Of a DNA stretch of 64,000 nucleotides, positions 57,258 to 62,300 are shown piece by piece. The DNA is from Pipra filicauda. Its lineage: Eukaryota; Chordata; Aves; Passeriformes; Pipridae. The position numbers were made by a program, and so were the translations under genes. The stretch's first letter is position 1. The number at the start of each line of letters is the position of its first letter. The stretch is taken from contig NW_024104898.1 of NCBI RefSeq assembly GCF_003945595.2, positions 1,054,001-1,118,000 on the forward strand, read 5' to 3'. The notes below the pieces were generated by a model. That model searched no databases and was not told the origin of the DNA. It was given only the letters and a program-made list of their open reading frames with translations.

Positions 57258-59332
57258 ATCTTCCTTTTAATGGAGAAACACCAAATGTTAAAAACTCCAA
57301 AATATAAGAATATGTATTTCTATTTTATGGCTTCCATGATCACATTGTAGATTTTGACGTGTTATAAAGCCTATCAAGAACATGTAGTAATACTTATGTT
57401 GCTAAATTGAAATTTCTGCAAAATCCTTGGCATATCTGGCATTTTGGAGGTTTTGGGGACAGTGGCTTTTGCTGCCTTAATTGCTTTTCTTTCTGTTTAT
57501 CTTTTTTTCTTCAATGAGGGTGAGTGGAATCAAAAAACCTAGGGTGCTTCCTTTTGAAACTCAGCAGTGTTAGTTAACACTGAGCTGCTGCTTGCATTGG
57601 TGTCACTACAGTTCCGGTGGTACATTGTGAGAGAGAGAATTTGGTGTCATATTTCTAAGAACAGTACCTGTACCTCCAAAGTGTCAGTTTCCACATTTCT
57701 TCCATGTCTAAAATTCCCATTGGGACTGCCCCAGTGGAACAAAATTAGGTCTGATGTTGGAGTGAAGTAGTCTGAGGGAGAGCCTAGTGTGTGTACAGGA
57801 GGTATGAATATTCCTCTCCTTAAGGAGAGGGGACTTGAAACTTCTCCCTAATGGTGAAGATCTGGGACAGTGTCTCCAGGCTGTGGAAGCACACAGAAAC
57901 CTCTATGTTTCTTGTCAGATGCTGGGTTTTCTTCTTTTCCCTTTCCGTCACCCTGTCTCTGTACAGCACCAACACTTGCAGACTTCTGAGCGCTAAAAAT
58001 ATTACAATAAAACTAAATGATCATTCATGTAAATTTGTCGGGAAGTTTGAAACAAAACATCAGTGTAAGTTATGTGTCTTGAGTGAGTTAAATGTGCTGT
58101 TCTGGACGCACAGCAGACTGGTCTTGGGGAAAATATGTAGACAAAATTTGACTGCTTCCTCTGAACCTTTCATGGAAAAGAGCCCTTGCCAAACTGAGCT
58201 GGCATGTGCAGACTGTTCTCTTAAAGTGCACCCTTCCGAAGTAAGGACCCGTACACATGCCCAGATGCTTCATGCAGCCCCACAGCTTTCAATGATCCTT
58301 AAATTCTAAACTTCTGTGGTTGTAAAGGACCATTACTTAAGAGGTCAGACTACATAGCCATAACAGAGACCTGAAAAACCTCATTGAGTGATTTTCAGAA
58401 AGACACTCAGCCATGCCTAAATGCTAGAAGTGACTAAGAACATACCATATCAATTTAATTATGGGTTCTTAATGAAGATTTTATAAATAACGGAGGGAAA
58501 ACAAGCTTCCTAGCTCAAACAAGACATGTGCTGTGTTCTGAATTCAAAGTGCCACTCCCTGCCAATACTTTGAGTTTTCCATAGGAAAATTTAACTTTGG
58601 TATTCAATTCCATCTGTTAACTCAGGCTGACCCCAGTTTATGAGAACTGAAGCACAGAGGGATTAGCAGTGTTGTGGAAGCAAAGAGACATTTCCCTCCA
58701 CTTAGATGACTAATACTGTTACAAGGCAAGTATTTTAAGGAGCCTTAATGTACAACTTAACAGGGGAACAGCCTGTCAGTATGCATCTGAAAACCACACC
58801 CTGTTAAAAGGTGATGATCCTGCTGGAAAGTATTTTGTGGGTTTTGCTGACTCACTGAAGTGACTGACTTGTTACCTTTGCCGGATACAATAGAAACAAA
58901 AACAGCTCTCAGGCGGCCTGTGTGTGTATTTGTGAGTCTGTGTGTACCCATTTGTGCAGAGGGATAAGTCGACACTACAGGAGAGAATGCTGAACACAGT
59001 CATCTCAAGGAAAACATGCAGTCTGCAATTTCATATAATTTTATGCATCATATTGACTGTCTGTATTTGTTAATAAATAATAACAAGAAAAGCAGTACTG
59101 GGTATTGACACTCTGCTTTGCTGTTTTGTTCAGAATTGATCTTTGCACCATTCGATTAGTAATGGGTATTTTCATGTGTGTTACATTTTCACTGTCTCTT
59201 CTGCTGCAGATATTAATGAATGCCAGCACCGATCGCTCTGTACAAATGGACACTGCAGGAACACAGAAGGATCTTTCAGATGCATTTGTAGCCAAGGCTA
59301 CTCATTATCATCTGCTGGAGATCAGTGTGAGG
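6468..59332 (+). CDS. LTBP1: LTBP1, internal 16-exon part of the gene (exons and introns)
   Basis: This span holds sixteen coding exons of latent TGF-beta binding protein 1, a secreted matrix protein that covalently binds the TGF-beta propeptide (LAP) and anchors the latent complex to fibrillin microfibrils. The module order read from the sequence is EGF, linker, eight-cysteine module (CC), cbEGF, TB module (CCC), Pro-rich hinge, then six cbEGFs. The order and many long identities match mammalian LTBP1 as I recall it, more closely than LTBP2-4. Every junction is GT-AG, phases match across all introns, and the 2169 coding bases contain no stop or frameshift, so the gene looks functional. The preceding exon (it supplies the first base of the first codon here) and everything after the sixth cbEGF of the array lie outside. 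Each exon is listed separately; the letters A-P are mine. Confidence 0.97.
6693..9290 (+). other. Intron between exons A and B
   Basis: This 2598-bp intron interrupts a valine codon (G|TG). It has a GTTT tandem run near 7545-7560 and a T-rich run near 7588-7600. I see no recognisable mobile element or additional exon. Confidence 0.85.
9291..9568 (+). CDS. LTBP1: LTBP1 exon B: linker and first cysteine of the first eight-cysteine module
   Basis: The exon is 278 bp, from the ATTTTAG acceptor to CAG|GTAAGA, ending in phase 0. It encodes a cysteine-free, Pro/Gln/His-rich linker of about 80 residues ([19 protein letters not shown] near its start, QVSYQGLP in the middle). It closes with [14 protein letters not shown], whose cysteine is the first of the following eight-cysteine module. 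The linker is strongly conserved with mammalian LTBP1 as I recall it, including KFPPNIVN and VSYQGLP. This basic stretch is the kind of region reported to bind heparin and matrix in LTBPs; that role is inferred here. The module is completed by exons C and D. Confidence 0.96.
10789..10803. repeat. A15 homopolymer
   Basis: Fifteen consecutive A bases lie about 170 bp before a CR1 fragment. The run could be an old retroposon tail, but no gene-like sequence precedes it. Confidence 0.8.
10971..11060 (-). mobile_element. CR1 LINE, short 3' end fragment
   Basis: The + strand reads as the reverse complement of the avian CR1 3' end. It starts with AATCATAGAATG, the complement of the terminal ATTCTATGATT repeat, and continues with GGTTGGAAGGGACC, AAGATCATCTAGT and CCACTAGACCATG. 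About 90 bp survive, so this is a severely 5'-truncated copy, typical for CR1. Its presence is the clearest sign that the genome is avian. Confidence 0.9.
15948..16373 (-). other. Unassigned 141-codon open frame in intron
   Basis: An ATG-initiated frame on the - strand encodes 141 residues with no domain, signal peptide or repeat that I recognise. The surrounding sequence is less AT-rich than the rest of the intron, which favours long open frames by chance. I see no splice or promoter context that would make it a gene. It could be part of an ancient repeat. Confidence 0.15.
17585..17606 (+). repeat. G-rich tract, possible G-quadruplex
   Basis: Two runs of seven G separated by one A are followed by AAAGGG. 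Splitting the long runs gives four G3 blocks with short loops, which fits a G-quadruplex pattern on the transcribed-sense strand. There is no other evidence of function. Confidence 0.5.
18441..18833 (-). other. Unassigned 130-codon open frame in intron
   Basis: An ATG-initiated frame on the - strand encodes 130 residues rich in His, Ser and Arg with no recognised motif. Like the frame at 15948-16373, it lies in the moderately GC-rich part of the 10.8-kb intron and is most likely chance or an old repeat. Confidence 0.15.
20325..20427 (+). CDS. LTBP1: LTBP1 exon C: core of the first eight-cysteine module
   Basis: The exon is 103 bp, from the TTCCAG acceptor in phase 0 to CAT|GTAAGT, ending after one base of a serine codon. 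It encodes [19 protein letters not shown] followed by [15 protein letters not shown], apparently identical to mammalian LTBP1 as I recall it. It carries cysteines 2-6 of the module: one, a CC pair, then KC and KC. TB modules of the fibrillin/LTBP family normally have a CCC triplet; the pair here fits the hybrid-type module. Names differ between sources: domain databases score it as a TB domain, while structural papers use hybrid or 8-Cys. Confidence 0.96.
20496..20530. repeat. T24 run followed by an A-rich stretch
   Basis: Twenty-four consecutive T bases (20496-20519) run directly into an A-rich stretch (AAGAAAAAAAAAC). They could pair with each other as a short U/A hairpin in RNA. The run begins 68 bp after the exon C donor. 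Confidence 0.9.
21575..22349 (+). mobile_element. CR1 LINE, 3' part of ORF2 and 3' UTR (degraded)
   Basis: This is about 775 bp of CR1 in the + direction. Recognisable pieces in order are AAGTGCCAGATTCTGCACCT (coding KCQILHLG), AGGGACCTGGGGATCCTGGT, GGGCATCAGGCAAAGCATCA, TGTGTGCAGTTTTGGGCACC, TTCAGCCTGGAGAAGAGGAG, and TGTCAGGGGAGGTTTAGG near the end. It stops at GGAGTTGGACGTGATGATCC, a little short of the terminal ATTCTATGATT repeat. The reading frame is broken (open only to 21874), so the copy is dead. The 5' end is truncated, as is usual for CR1. Confidence 0.93.
22351..22684 (-). mobile_element. CR1-like LINE, reverse-transcriptase fragment in antisense
   Basis: On the - strand an open frame reads [20 protein letters not shown], then [20 protein letters not shown]. 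This matches the fingers/palm start of CR1-clade reverse transcriptase (consensus-like [10 protein letters not shown] and Q..F..G.S). The residues upstream of NYRP are not clearly alignable, so the outer boundary near 22684 is uncertain. The fragment abuts the 3' end of the + strand CR1 copy. It lacks the catalytic YADD region and is non-functional. Confidence 0.8.
26755..26826 (+). CDS. LTBP1: LTBP1 exon D: end of the first eight-cysteine module
   Basis: The exon is 72 bp, from the TTCTTCAG acceptor to AAG|GTATGA, phase 1 at both ends. It encodes [18 protein letters not shown], then NATFCQ, carrying cysteines 7 and 8. The tail (C, G-Y, then C before the next D-I-N-E-C) resembles an EGF C-terminus, as expected for a hybrid-type module whose N-terminal half is TB-like. 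N-A-T is a glycosylation sequon, at the place where mammals have N-N-T as I recall. The exon lies alone between introns of 6.3 and 12.8 kb. Confidence 0.95.
27486..28235 (-). mobile_element. RTE-like non-LTR retrotransposon, C-terminal end of the polymerase ORF (broken)
   Basis: Read on the - strand, the start (about 28200-28070) gives [20 protein letters not shown] and [18 protein letters not shown] frame from 28071 to 27667 continues with [30 protein letters not shown] and [13 protein letters not shown] different frame (27737-27486) then gives the tail, with [20 protein letters not shown], a zinc-finger-like C-x2-C...H motif, and a stop at about 27486. This series is typical of the region after the RT domain in RTE/BovB-related LINEs. 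The element is truncated (endonuclease and catalytic RT missing) and has at least one frameshift. The exact family is not certain. Confidence 0.8.
36447..36465. repeat. TA-rich microsatellite
   Basis: A short run of alternating T and A (about nine dinucleotides with one interruption) lies in the 12.8-kb intron. Confidence 0.8.
39663..39785 (+). CDS. LTBP1: LTBP1 exon E: first cbEGF module
   Basis: The exon is 123 bp, class 1-1, from the TTTTCCCACAG acceptor to TAC|GTAAGT. It encodes [20 protein letters not shown], then [20 protein letters not shown]. All six EGF cysteines are present. The calcium ligands D-I-N-E before cysteine 1 and N...Y after cysteine 3 are intact, and C-L-N-x4-Y-x-C-x-C fits the Asp/Asn beta-hydroxylation consensus. 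This is the single cbEGF between the two eight-cysteine modules of LTBP1. The following intron splits the proline codon after I (C|CT). Confidence 0.97.
39786..41286 (+). other. Intron between exons E and F (1.5 kb)
   Basis: The first ~400 bp after exon E (about 39845-40195) are conspicuously C/T-rich and give open frames of 95-118 codons in two + frames; these look like a composition artefact. Short T runs occur near 40510, 41068 and 41120. No further exon is seen. Confidence 0.85.
41287..41454 (+). CDS. LTBP1: LTBP1 exon F: TB module, cysteines 1-7
   Basis: The exon is 168 bp, class 1-1, from the TTCATTGCAG acceptor to CAG|GTAAGA. After an acidic linker ([11 protein letters not shown]) it encodes the core of a TB (8-Cys) module: [33 protein letters not shown], then [11 protein letters not shown]. 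Cysteines are one, one, a CCC triplet, one, one, which is the standard TB arrangement, with the eighth in exon G. The sequence is nearly identical to mammalian LTBP1. This is not the LAP-binding TB module, which lies further C-terminal in the family and outside this window. Confidence 0.97.
41455..44413 (+). other. Intron between exons F and G (3.0 kb)
   Basis: This is a phase-1 intron within the TB module. It is AT-rich unique sequence with small open frames only. I see no mobile element. Confidence 0.85.
44414..44647 (+). CDS. LTBP1: LTBP1 exon G: last TB cysteine and start of the hinge
   Basis: The exon is 234 bp, class 1-1, with a short acceptor (AAATCTAG) and donor AAG|GTGAGA. It begins [20 protein letters not shown], where the cysteine is the eighth of the TB module. 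It then becomes a cysteine-free Pro/Lys/Glu-rich segment with [20 protein letters not shown] and VEALTFSQ. That is the hinge of LTBP1, an extended, protease-sensitive region from which latent complexes are released in the family. The part just after GPHR is the least like mammalian LTBP1, while [17 protein letters not shown] is strongly conserved. Confidence 0.95.
44648..45529 (+). other. Intron between exons G and H
   Basis: This 882-bp phase-1 intron is AT-rich, with A and T runs around 44900-45110. No other feature is seen. Confidence 0.85.
45530..45552 (+). CDS. LTBP1: LTBP1 exon H: 23-bp hinge micro-exon
   Basis: The exon is only 23 bp. It lies between a strong acceptor (TTTTTCTTTCTGGTTTTAG) and the donor CAG|GTAAAA. 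With the last base of exon G it encodes V-A-T-A-A-P-D-Q and ends in phase 0. Mammalian LTBP1, as I recall, has a hinge segment beginning VATAPPEKE at the same place, directly before SLDQEK, so including this exon keeps the protein collinear. Skipping it would join phase 1 to phase 0 and break the frame, so it should be constitutive unless exon I is skipped with it. It is too short for standard ORF calling. Confidence 0.9.
45553..46541 (+). other. Intron between exons H and I
   Basis: This 989-bp phase-0 intron contains unique sequence only. No repeat or extra exon is recognised. Confidence 0.85.
46542..46644 (+). CDS. LTBP1: LTBP1 exon I: hinge segment
   Basis: The exon is 103 bp, from the CTTTCTTCCAG acceptor in phase 0 to CAG|GTAACT in phase 1. 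It encodes [20 protein letters not shown] followed by [14 protein letters not shown], a Pro/Gln/Glu-rich hinge segment without cysteine. [13 protein letters not shown] and LHPQFP are the same as in mammalian LTBP1 as I recall, which fixes the frame. The region is expected to be unstructured and exposed to proteases. Confidence 0.95.
46645..47238 (+). other. Intron between exons I and J
   Basis: This 594-bp phase-1 intron is unremarkable apart from an A-rich run near 46770 and a T run near 47033. Confidence 0.85.
47239..47337 (+). CDS. LTBP1: LTBP1 exon J: end of the hinge
   Basis: The exon is 99 bp, class 1-1, from the CACACAG acceptor to CAG|GTATTG, a rather weak donor. It encodes [20 protein letters not shown] followed by [13 protein letters not shown], the Pro/Ser/Thr-rich C-terminal end of the hinge. 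It is nearly the same as mammalian LTBP1 and has no cysteine. Because it is class 1-1, it could be skipped without breaking the frame, which would shorten the hinge by 33 residues; no evidence for that can be read from the sequence alone. Confidence 0.95.
47338..47988 (+). other. Intron between exons J and K
   Basis: This 651-bp phase-1 intron contains unique sequence only. Confidence 0.85.
47989..48114 (+). CDS. LTBP1: LTBP1 exon K: cbEGF 1 of the array
   Basis: The exon is 126 bp, class 1-1, from the TTTGCTTAG acceptor to CTG|GTATGA. It encodes [20 protein letters not shown] then [18 protein letters not shown] and TKCS, with six cysteines. The calcium motif starts with E rather than the usual D (E-I-N-E-C), as I recall for mammalian LTBP1 as well. 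N...Y after cysteine 3 is intact. It opens the long cbEGF rod that stiffens in calcium and links the hinge to the LAP-binding TB module. Confidence 0.96.
48115..49247 (+). other. Intron between exons K and L
   Basis: This 1133-bp phase-1 intron contains unique sequence only. An inverted pair (AATGTTCCATGCTTGTGGCTTGGAACATT, 48937-48965) could form a small hairpin. Confidence 0.8.
49248..49373 (+). CDS. LTBP1: LTBP1 exon L: cbEGF 2 of the array
   Basis: The exon is 126 bp, class 1-1, from the TTTCTTTTGTAG acceptor to TTG|GTAATT. It encodes [20 protein letters not shown] then [18 protein letters not shown] and TDCV. Six cysteines, the D-I-N-E calcium motif and the C-x-N-x4-F-x-C-x-C hydroxylation consensus are all present. 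[14 protein letters not shown] is shared exactly with mammalian LTBP1 as I recall it. Confidence 0.97.
49374..50075 (+). other. Intron between exons L and M
   Basis: This 702-bp phase-1 intron contains unique sequence with short chance open frames on both strands. Confidence 0.85.
50076..50198 (+). CDS. LTBP1: LTBP1 exon M: cbEGF 3 of the array
   Basis: The exon is 123 bp, class 1-1, from the CATCTGCAG acceptor to AAG|GTAGGT. It encodes [20 protein letters not shown] then [18 protein letters not shown] and ECE. Six cysteines are present. Cysteines 4 and 5 are separated by two residues (C-E-Y-C) instead of the usual one, a feature shared with mammalian LTBP1 and one that departs from the standard hydroxylation consensus. 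Calcium ligands D-F-D-E and N...Y are intact. Confidence 0.96.
50199..52828 (+). other. Intron between exons M and N (2.6 kb)
   Basis: This phase-1 intron contains a ~250-bp stretch (51180-51430) that is very poor in G and rich in A and C on the + strand, and a TTAATTAATTAA tract leading into an A10 run (51476-51495). The rest is unremarkable. Confidence 0.85.
52829..52948 (+). CDS. LTBP1: LTBP1 exon N: cbEGF 4 of the array
   Basis: The exon is 120 bp, class 1-1, from the acceptor CTTCTCTTTTGAAG (AAG rather than CAG/TAG) to ATG|GTATGT. It encodes [20 protein letters not shown] then [18 protein letters not shown] and CH. Six cysteines are present, with two residues between cysteines 4 and 5 (C-I-P-C) as in the previous module. 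GFRGWNGQC is a distinctive stretch shared with mammalian LTBP1. The module that I recall following this one in mammals is not found in the next intron. Confidence 0.96.
52949..57037 (+). other. Intron between exons N and O (4.1 kb); expected cbEGF exon not found
   Basis: In mammalian LTBP1, as I recall, one more cbEGF (D-V-D-E-C-L-E-P-N-V-C) lies between the modules of exons N and O. I searched this intron on the + strand for an acceptor followed by a D-x-D/N-E-C-like codon run and for the N-G-x-C pattern and found no candidate with six cysteines. Otherwise the intron is AT-rich unique sequence without a recognised mobile element. Confidence 0.7.
57038..57160 (+). CDS. LTBP1: LTBP1 exon O: cbEGF module (fifth seen in the array)
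   Basis: The exon is 123 bp, class 1-1, from the TTCTTTTCACAG acceptor to AAG|GTAGGA. It encodes [20 protein letters not shown] then [18 protein letters not shown] and QCE. Six cysteines, the D-I-N-E calcium motif and the C-x-N-x4-F-x-C-x-C consensus are present. It corresponds to the mammalian module with Q-Q-G-N-L-C and S-A-A-K-D-Q-C. A T32 run begins 63 bp after its donor. Confidence 0.96.
57161..59209 (+). other. Intron between exons O and P (2.0 kb)
   Basis: This phase-1 intron has a T32 run near its start (57224-57255). Between about 57550 and 58320 there are open frames of up to 152 codons on the + strand without similarity to anything I know. No mobile element is recognised. Confidence 0.85.
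57224..57255. repeat. T32 homopolymer
   Basis: Thirty-two consecutive T bases form the longest homopolymer in the window, 63 bp downstream of the exon O donor. It is expected to vary in length between individuals and sequencing reads. Confidence 0.95.
59210..59332 (+). CDS. LTBP1: LTBP1 exon P: cbEGF module (sixth seen in the array), last exon in the window
   Basis: The exon is 123 bp, class 1-1, from the CTTCTGCTGCAG acceptor to AGG|GTAAGC. It encodes [20 protein letters not shown] then [18 protein letters not shown] and QCE. Six cysteines, calcium ligands and the hydroxylation consensus are intact. It is very similar to exon O (shared CTNGHC and GSFRCIC), as neighbouring cbEGF exons often are. 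The exon ends with the first base of the codon for the next module's D, whose exon is beyond 64000. Confidence 0.96.
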
Positions 59333-62300
59333 GTAAGCTTAGGGACTTAAGCTACCGATTCTTTTTTTTCAGTAAGGTCTTGAGTATTTCACCTATAGGC
59401 ATGAACTCTTTTGAGAACAGAACAGAAATATGTGTTGCTTCTCTTTCTTTCTCTATAATGTCAACCTTCAGTAATCCCCACCTACACAGCCACATAATTA
59501 ATGGATTCTTAGAAATAGTCCCTGTCATCTTTCCATATACAAGAAATCAGTACATGTGTTTCCAACAGTAAGATTGGAAGAGCAGTTGACATTATTACTG
59601 AAAACAATTAAGCCTTTCCAAACCTTCTTGTTTATATTCTGACACAGAGGTTCCATATTATAAAAATTTCTGCCAGCAGATGCTATTCTCATGGGGGCCT
59701 GCTAAGTTAAAACTTCTTCTCTAGCTGGTTTTGGGAACCTGAAGCCAGCTCAACAATCACATGTGCACTGGCAGGAGAAAGTATATAGTGTAAGACGAGC
59801 TCCAGTGGATCTGCTGGAGGTCACAGCTTTCACCATGACTGAGCACATAAAAACAAAAATAAGAGGTAAAAGATGTACAGTAAATGTAGGGAGAAATGTT
59901 GTGTTATAGCAAACAAAAACTTTCTATTGTGTCTCAAGTAGAACAATTTATTTGTCCAGAAATTGGCAAACTGACTTTTTCTAGTGCATCGTTTCAAAGC
60001 AACTCCCTCTTCTCTGTCATTGGCTATAACACCTGATATGGTACATCTGCTGTACTACTCATGGTCACCTTGAGCATGTAAAATTACTTACTGGTGATCT
60101 GCAGAAAAGATTGTACCTCAGTTGCTTTCTTATCTCACGCTAGCAGCAGAAAACTTAACCTCAGTTAAGATCTCACTGTACATGTGGTATTAGCACATAA
60201 AATCTTTTCGGCCTCTAGTGTGCTTTCTGTAACTGCTGATACCACGGAAGACACAGCTTCTTACTGCTCTTCTACCAAATAGTGTTCTGCTACTGGGTTA
60301 TCCTGCATACAGCACTTGGAAGGCTCACCTTCTCCCTCACAGCAGAAAGTCATGAATCCTCCTCTTCAAGTGATCCAGGCAAAAGAGCAGTTCCCTCTGA
60401 GCCAGCTAAATGCTGTTTTCTCATGACAAACCTATAAAGGACTTTATCGTCAGTGATTATACTGGATTGTGAAAATGAGTGACAGCACCTCTTGAAGTTC
60501 TCACCAACAAGGAATGAGGATAATCTCATAAAATCTCCATAGCACACTGCTACTCTTTGGTACTGACCTATTTGAAGAATACATTCGTGGAAGAATTTAA
60601 CACAAGCTTTTCAGAATTCCTGGCGAGTACCAGCATCACTTGCATCAGCTTCAAAAAATGTGGGCTGATGATGCAGGGCTTGTGAAACTTGTGTCAAAGA
60701 ATTTTGCTCTCATCTGGCTTCAAGATCTTCATGAATTGCAGCAGATGCAGAGATACTGTGTCAAGAATTGAAGAAAAATGTGGTGAAAGGGATCATGGCT
60801 CTTCCTGCCTCCCAAAGGCAAAACAGACAATAGGAATCATTCCTGACAACTGGTCATCTAGCCTGCTCTTCAGCAGATGAGATTCCAAACTTCTCTTCAG
60901 ACTGCTTTGGTGCATTTCATACATCCCAAGAAGTCATGGTAACTGTTGCAGCTCTCCATCACCTGGCCTGTCAGGACCATGGTCCATGCTTTATTTTCAA
61001 CTTTTTCTTGATCTTGTTCAAAGGCAGTTTTCAAGACAAAATAATTTCGGACTCTTTCAAAGCAAAAGAAGAGGGATTAGATCAAACAAGGAAAAACGTT
61101 AAAACTGCTCCCTCACCCCAGAATCTTTGCCTCATTTGCAAGTCTGCAACCAAATCTAGAGCTTCTCTACCCAGTGACAGAGGGATTAATTTCTGTAGAG
61201 ACAGTTTGTTCACTGAAACTTTTCGTAAATATTACAACTCCCCCACAAAATCTATTAATCTCTTGAAGTGGAAGGAATTCTGTGCTTTTATTATATCCCT
61301 TCAAAATTTTCTGAAGTATAGGATATTGCAGACTGCTTTTTGCACCTTGGAAACTAAGTTTAAACAGACTGTGCTTGTTCTTATGTCAGTAGGAATGGTT
61401 GGTGCTACTGTTCTAGCTGCTATACATTCAACTCTCTTGGTTTTCCTCACCTTGTACTGGAATTATTTTTGAAGGCTCCTCGAAGTATTCAGTGCACATT
61501 TGGGGAACTGAGTTGGCTACAGTTTTAAATCTTGTATTATTTTCGTATCAGTGAAGGTCCTCAGCTTCAAAACCATGTTCCCATCTTCATGAAAATGATT
61601 TTTCTTGTGACTGTTACTTCAGCCAGATGTGTGTGTGAACTACAGGGCGGAGTTTCCATGAAGACAAAATCACCTTGACAAGACATCCGGTGTTTCTCTG
61701 CATAATGGCCTCTGATCTTTGTACTAGCCTATTTACCTGAATGTTTTCTAACACTTCACAGAGAAAGTGAGAAAGAGATGACAAAAACTGTGAGTATAGC
61801 CCAGCACAGTTGTCTGGAAAGAACGAAATGGTTCAAAGTCTGTCCAGTTTCTCAAAGTGTCAGGTATGGGCATTTGTCACATCAGAGGATACCCAAAAAT
61901 GTATGATGCTGCAAAGCCAAAGTGATTAGCAAAACACTTGCAAGAAATGTGTTTGTTTAATTAGGATTTCTTCTAGTTCAGAAGTTTTCTTAAAGATGTA
62001 GCTGCTCAAGAAGGAGTTTGCAGGTTTGATCATTATAACTTGTGCAGACTTCTAGCGGTATTGCAGAATTTGGCAGAATTATGCTGTGCTCATTTTCAGC
62101 TGTGATTTTTGCAACTCTCTGGCTCAAGTTTTTGTCTGGAAGTCTTTGCGCAATATTTTTCATGTTTAAGAATAGAGGTTATTTGCAAATGACTTATATA
62201 CATTGGTTTATACAAGTATACATGCAGTATATGCGCTCTATGTGCATCCTTGTGCTGAACTCTTCAGAAAATAAGAAAGCTGGACTGAGGCCTTCAATAG

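Noticed and set aside
57851..58309. A 152-codon open frame in the intron after exon O
   Set aside because: It has several cysteines but not in EGF spacing, no splice sites in matching phase, and no recognised similarity.
60936..61472. A 178-codon + strand open frame, the longest in the window, as a gene or an LTBP1 exon
   Set aside because: It has no EGF or TB cysteine pattern and no splice context. Its second half fits the start of the decayed tyrosine-recombinase series, which continues in another frame, so it is a surviving open stretch of a relic.
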